A DNA stretch of 64,000 nt from Spirometra erinaceieuropaei (lineage: Eukaryota > Platyhelminthes > Cestoda > Diphyllobothriidea > Diphyllobothriidae). How positions within the stretch are numbered: position 1 is the stretch's first letter; each line of letters opens with the position of its first letter. The stretch is taken from contig CACRXP010000001.1 of the NCBI GenBank assembly GCA_902702965.1, forward strand, positions 757,568 to 821,567, read 5' to 3'. The notes beneath the pieces were generated by a model. The model saw only the letters and a list, made by a program, of their open reading frames with translations, was not told the DNA's origin and did no database searches. A program made the position numbers and the translations under genes. Shown in pieces: positions 59,946 to 64,000 of this stretch.

Positions 59946-61139
59946 GTGACCACACAGGGCACTGCAGGCCAAGCCGTCCGCGAAATGCACGTGTGAGGTG
60001 AAGCAACCAATCAGCGTGCACTGCGTCATCGGCGCTGCGGCCCAATGGATGGCCGGTCGAACTTCCGAGATCTTTCTATCGGGGGATTCTCGCGCACGAA
60101 ACGGTCAGTCCACGACCGATATACCAGAAGTAAGAATGTTCTAGGACCCTTGAGACGACTTATAAAATGTGTTGTGCAGGCCCTTAGAATATAGTGGTTG
60201 TTCCCAGACCCGGCTTCTCTGCTCTGCCATCCACCCGTCGGTACATAACAGCTTAGTAATGCAGCACCACAAGTCTCCTGTTTCTTTTGAGAATTACTTT
60301 GATCAACTCGTTCCCTCGACAAGCCTTGCTGGTCAACATGCTTATTGTCTTACTCAGGTTAACAGACTTGGCCGAAAATGGTATGGAGTGGCCTTTGTCA
60401 AGAGACAAGATGAAGACTTCCTTATTAGTCTTCAGACTAGTCAGTGCGCGTCGTCGCGTCAATACGAGTCACATGGGCGCTGGTTGCTACATCAACACGA
60501 TTTGTCGTTCCAGATAATAGTGGCAGCTGAAATGCAAATGACAATTCAGTGCATCGGGAATATCCGGCCCATCTTACGTACAACTGCACTCCCTAGGGCA
60601 GGCTGGACGACTACCAAGCTAACTTGGGTTGGTTGCACTGTCATTTGCCATTAAGAAAGACAACATTTCACTTCTAATATTCTGGAAAAATTTGAAGTTC
60701 GACACTTCGTCATCCTATGTACATTTGATTAACTCCCCATACTGCAGGCAGCCTCGCGCCAAATTCCATGGGATACCTATTCCTCGTGTCCTAACTTTAC
60801 CCCCTGAAAGTAGTACTAACCCTAACCCGCCTAGACATAATCCGAACCCCGACATCAACCCTCATAACCCCAACCCTACTTCCCTCCCTGTAATTTAGGA
60901 CAAGGTCACCCGTACTATGAATGTTTAAGTGATAAAGCCATTAGTTGGGCACAGAAAGTAGGCCATCCGGGAAACGAAGATAGAAGTATCCCAATAGTTA
61001 CAAACTAGTAAATAAGAACAAAGTCGTAAGCAGGTAAAAATGTACGTGCTAGTTCTTTGTCTAATTCAATGTTGTGCCAGGTTATTTAACAAGCGTATTT
61101 TAACTTATTAAAACAAAACGGACTTAAATGTCACACACA
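59946..61139. other. Between tandem gypsy copies; possible LTR, no gene called
   Basis: 59947 onwards may be LTR (TATA-like ACTTATAAAATG at 60157), unproved. The plus-strand frame 60169-60654 (161 codons from a non-ATG start) has no recognised domain. A CCTAACCC-like degenerate tract lies at 60796-60895. Confidence 0.4.
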
Positions 61140-61530
61140 ATACTCCCCCTCCTAGGAGAACGGAGTTCAAAAAAAATTATTGTTAATAGAAGGAAAAGGT
61201 GGGAGTGTTATGCATATTGCACAAGTTGGTAACAGTCGGGAAAACGGGCATGACGACCGCTGCGCGTAAGGGGAGGAGTCTGTGGGATATGGAAAGACGC
61301 AGGGTTATTGGGCGTAAGTGGAGTCTGGGAAATAGCAAGTGGCAATGTGCCGAGTGGAAGTTGTTCGTTTGGGAAAGTTGAAAGAGGATCGGTATAAGCC
61401 GCCTTCAAGCGATCGACTGAGAACACGTCGGTGCGGCCTCCACGGTCAATTGTAAAATGCTTGTACTTGCGAGATAGTACTCGAAATGGGCCGTCGTAGG
61501 GCTGTTGTAGTGGCCGGCATCTACACTCTC
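61140..61530 (-). pseudogene. Gypsy polyprotein C-terminal fragment with LTR edge, antisense
   Basis: Minus strand: a GPY/F-type motif (PYDGPFRVLSRKYKHF), VFSVDRLKAAY, a Pro-rich tail and TRSGRHARFPD, clearly related to the C terminus of the 43.9-48.1 kb element but not to the flanking copies. A stop lies upstream near 61528. After the coding end (61208) comes a purine tract GGAGGGGGAGTA and then TTGTGTGTGACA, a likely start of a 3' LTR. So a reversed fragment of the first gypsy lineage sits between the tandem copies of the second. Confidence 0.75.
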
Positions 61531-61649
61531 AAGTCAAACATTAGACGACAGTTATTCACGCAGATCTAAACTAAGGCAATGAATTCCGTATTTTCGTAAC
61601 CTAGACACTTGAGATATCAAGGTCATCAAGGTGACTTGTGTCATTAAAT

Positions 61650-61942
61650 ACTGAATTGTTTGCCAACTGATGAGGTTCAAGCCTAGCCTAACTAATACAC
61701 AGTTTATGGACAGATTCTTGACACCGACCAGCTACAGGCGTTTTGGCACCGTTGCAAATGCACAGCCAGCCTTCGGTACGAACGTGACCCTAGGCTGACA
61801 TGTTGAAGAGGCCCTGCTCCAGGCGCCTGCCACAACACAGCGCCTCTCGCGCGTACTTGCGCGCGTGTGTCTGTGGCCAATCACAGCTATCAAAACTGAC
61901 CAATCAAAGCCGACTCAGATGCCCGCGCCCAAGGCGCTCTAA
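61650..61942 (+). repeat. 295-bp direct repeat, copy 2
   Basis: Second copy of 56346-56640 with few differences, joined almost directly to the gypsy body (CTCTAATGCATGGCCCACTGG). Confidence 0.65.
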
Positions 61943-61949
61943 TGCATGG

Positions 61950-64000
61950 CCCACTGGCGATCGAACGCCTGCTCTCGCGGCGTCGCACGTGTACCATCGT
62001 CCGTCTGCCAACTTCCGCTACCGTATTATCCATTCTGTACAGAATGTAATGCTAGACATTCAATATATCATGATCATTAAGATGACATAAAATACTCGAT
62101 TGTCCACCAGATGGCGAGGTCCTAAATCAAGCTAAGTAACACACGGTTACATAGTGGAGGTGAATGGGTTTTGGCACCGTGGCAAATACACAGCCAGCCT
62201 CGATAACAATCGGAAACCCACTACGCCCTATGCTGGAAGCCATGGAATCACTGTAAAGTTCAAGGCCCGCCACAGAATCATCTGCCTTATGCACGTTCTT
62301 CGTGGAACTATCAATGGCTCCCCCTTCCAAAGCGGGGAGATGACAGAGTATTCGGATATTTCAGATGACGTGATACGAGACTGTGTTTTCGTCCCTGGGA
62401 TCTCAATAGGTTTGGGGATCTTGATTGTGAAATATGCCTCCGAAAAAGGTCTCGCCAATTCGACTTGTCTTATCACAATTTCGGGTGAAATACGGATGGG
62501 ATGTGGAAATAGATACAGAAGGCAACGCAGGAGATGCTGACCATCAATACAAATAAGTGTCTCAATTATGGCGTCAAAGACGTACCAAGTATGTTCCAAC
62601 AAGTTGTTGACACGGTGCCCACTAATGTCCCTAAAACCGTCGGCTACTTGAACGGAGTTTTGGTCATCGGCCGCACAGAGAAGTGATTACTCCAGAGGCT
62701 TGACAAGATCATAGAAAATCTCATTTATAATGGCCTAAAATTAACAAGGAAAAGAGTGAATTTCCTCGAAAGGGAACCTACTACCTGGGACTTGTGGTAA
62801 GCGAGGCTAGGTCAGATGTTCGCTGAATCCAGGAAGGGTGACTTCATTCAAGAAGGTGAGCGTGCAAAGGAATGTACGGGAGCTTCGATCCTTCATGGGG
62901 CTATTTAGTTACTGCGCTCCCTTTATTGCCGGACTCGACAGTTAAGGGCCATAGTTGAACCGACTTCTACGCCAGGATACGAAATTTGATTGGTCCACAG
63001 ACTGTAAGGAAGCGTTCAATAAGATTAGGACGAAAATTAGTGAGTTTGTTTTGCTTTCACATTTCGTGGTGAGAAAGGTTACAGTCGTACAGGCTGATGC
63101 ATTTAATTATGGATTAGTCAGCGTTATCCTTCGGAAGGGTGCGCTGGGTTAAGTCCTATCCTTGATATATGTAGTGCAATCACTCAAAAAGGCGGAGAGA
63201 AACCTCAGCCATACTGAAATAGAGACCTCGAGGATCATCTTTTAGAAATTCAATCGGTTCATTTAAGGTAGACATTTTATCCTCCACTCGGATCACGGCC
63301 AATTCAAGTTTCAGCCGGACATAACTCGTTACATGCCGCAATACGCGGTTAGGGGGATACAGCGATGTAATACTATTCTTCGGAATTATGATTCACAATC
63401 CAGTATGTGCCCTCTTAAAAGTTCGAGGCTTTGGACGCCCTGTCACGGCTGAGCGTAGGCGAGGAAAGTCAAGAAGACGTGGTGGTAGCATGCCCGCTGA
63501 TATAAGACAACCACGAGTTTAGATGCGTTATCCGGCAGGTTCCCCTAACTGCCGAATAGATCACGTAACTCACTGCTGAATCTGGGACCAGAGGTCCGAC
63601 TTGCCTAACCGTAAGGACACTATTTACGGGACGGAGCAGAGTTGTTTGCCCGTTATTACAAACCTGGATAGAAGCCGTAGGTAGAGGGTATTATCAAGAA
63701 GTTCAGAAGCGTGATGTTCGAGGTGGAAACATCGTTCCAGCCAATCAGAAAGCACGCGAGCCACCGCAGTCACGGTGTCACTACAGATGACCAAGTAGCA
63801 ATCGACCTGCTACGTGATACCTTCGAGGTCCCGACTTCCAATTTAGACTGTCATCCAGCACTAACTGCATCCGTAAGAACCACAAAGGAACTTATTCTGG
63901 ACCTGAGGTGGAAGAGGTGGTAGGTCCACTTTTCAAGGGCGTGAGGGGATATGGAAAACGAAGTGGAGTAATGGCCTAAGGCGAAAGGAAGGAGGGACCA
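61950..64000 (+). pseudogene. Degenerate Ty3/gypsy polyprotein, copy 2 (runs off the window)
   Basis: Nearly identical to 57127-57615 at its start, then moderately diverged. It keeps reverse transcriptase and RNase H traces (NYGVKDVPSMFQQ; FDWSTDCKEAF; VQADAFNYGLVSVILRKG) and the terminal DDQVAIDLLRDTFEVP block. The integrase core, equivalent to 58725-59530, is deleted: TCACGTAACTCACTG joins straight to CTGAATCTGGGACC at about 63575. The final purine tract (GCGAAAGGAAGGAG) is reached at the window edge. Confidence 0.75.

Noticed and set aside
60169..60654. 161-codon frame as a gene
   Set aside because: Non-ATG start, no domain, and it lies where an LTR of the degenerate gypsy would be expected.

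Overview
The window reads as a repeat-rich invertebrate genome, most probably a flatworm and perhaps a tapeworm. That placement is inference: Penelope-like elements with GIY-YIG domains, CR1-like LINEs, Ty3/gypsy elements and tRNA-derived SINEs lie together, the one gene family has an intron, and there is no operon-like packing. No bacterial-style genes, rRNA, convincing functional tRNA or CRISPR array was seen.

Host coding content is one small gene family. Two intact paralogues face each other: + strand 14351-17580 and - strand 27375-29810. A broken third copy lies between them (21898-22420). In both intact copies a short first exon ends in Ile-Pro-(Lys/Asp)-Glu at a GT donor and joins in phase 0 to a long exon starting Ile-Leu-Trp-Asn-Pro. 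The junction recreates an N-terminal F-box. The remaining ~620 residues look like a degenerate leucine-rich substrate-binding region, so these are probably SCF ubiquitin-ligase adaptors. A Penelope fragment sits in the intron of the first copy and accounts for its extra length.

Layout. 1-9.5 kb: mostly non-coding, with two ~0.95 kb foldback elements (2.28-3.23, 4.37-5.35) and a hairpin insertion at 8.0 kb. 9.5-12.9 kb: a long interspersed repeat (family A) with a tRNA-like SINE. 14.2-22.4 kb: F-box copy 1, an ~0.85 kb direct duplication, and the F-box pseudogene. 22.5-40.8 kb: two ~3 kb inverted arms (22549-25562 and 37168-40823) enclosing F-box copy 2, several SINE-2 copies, a nearly full-length but broken Penelope-like element (33.8-35.95 kb, - strand) and an assembly gap. 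41.7-43.5 kb: a CR1-like LINE with ORF1 and the start of the endonuclease. 43.86-48.1 kb: a 5'-truncated Ty3/gypsy element. 48.2-55.4 kb: second copy of family A, interrupted by a 1.59 kb hAT-like element with 8-bp target-site duplication and by a 2 kb insertion. 56.3-64 kb: two tandem degenerate gypsy copies plus an antisense gypsy C-terminal fragment.

Every recognisable transposon protein has stops or frameshifts, whereas both F-box genes are open over about 666 codons. This points to selection on the F-box genes alone. All homology statements come from reading by eye; no alignment or search was run.
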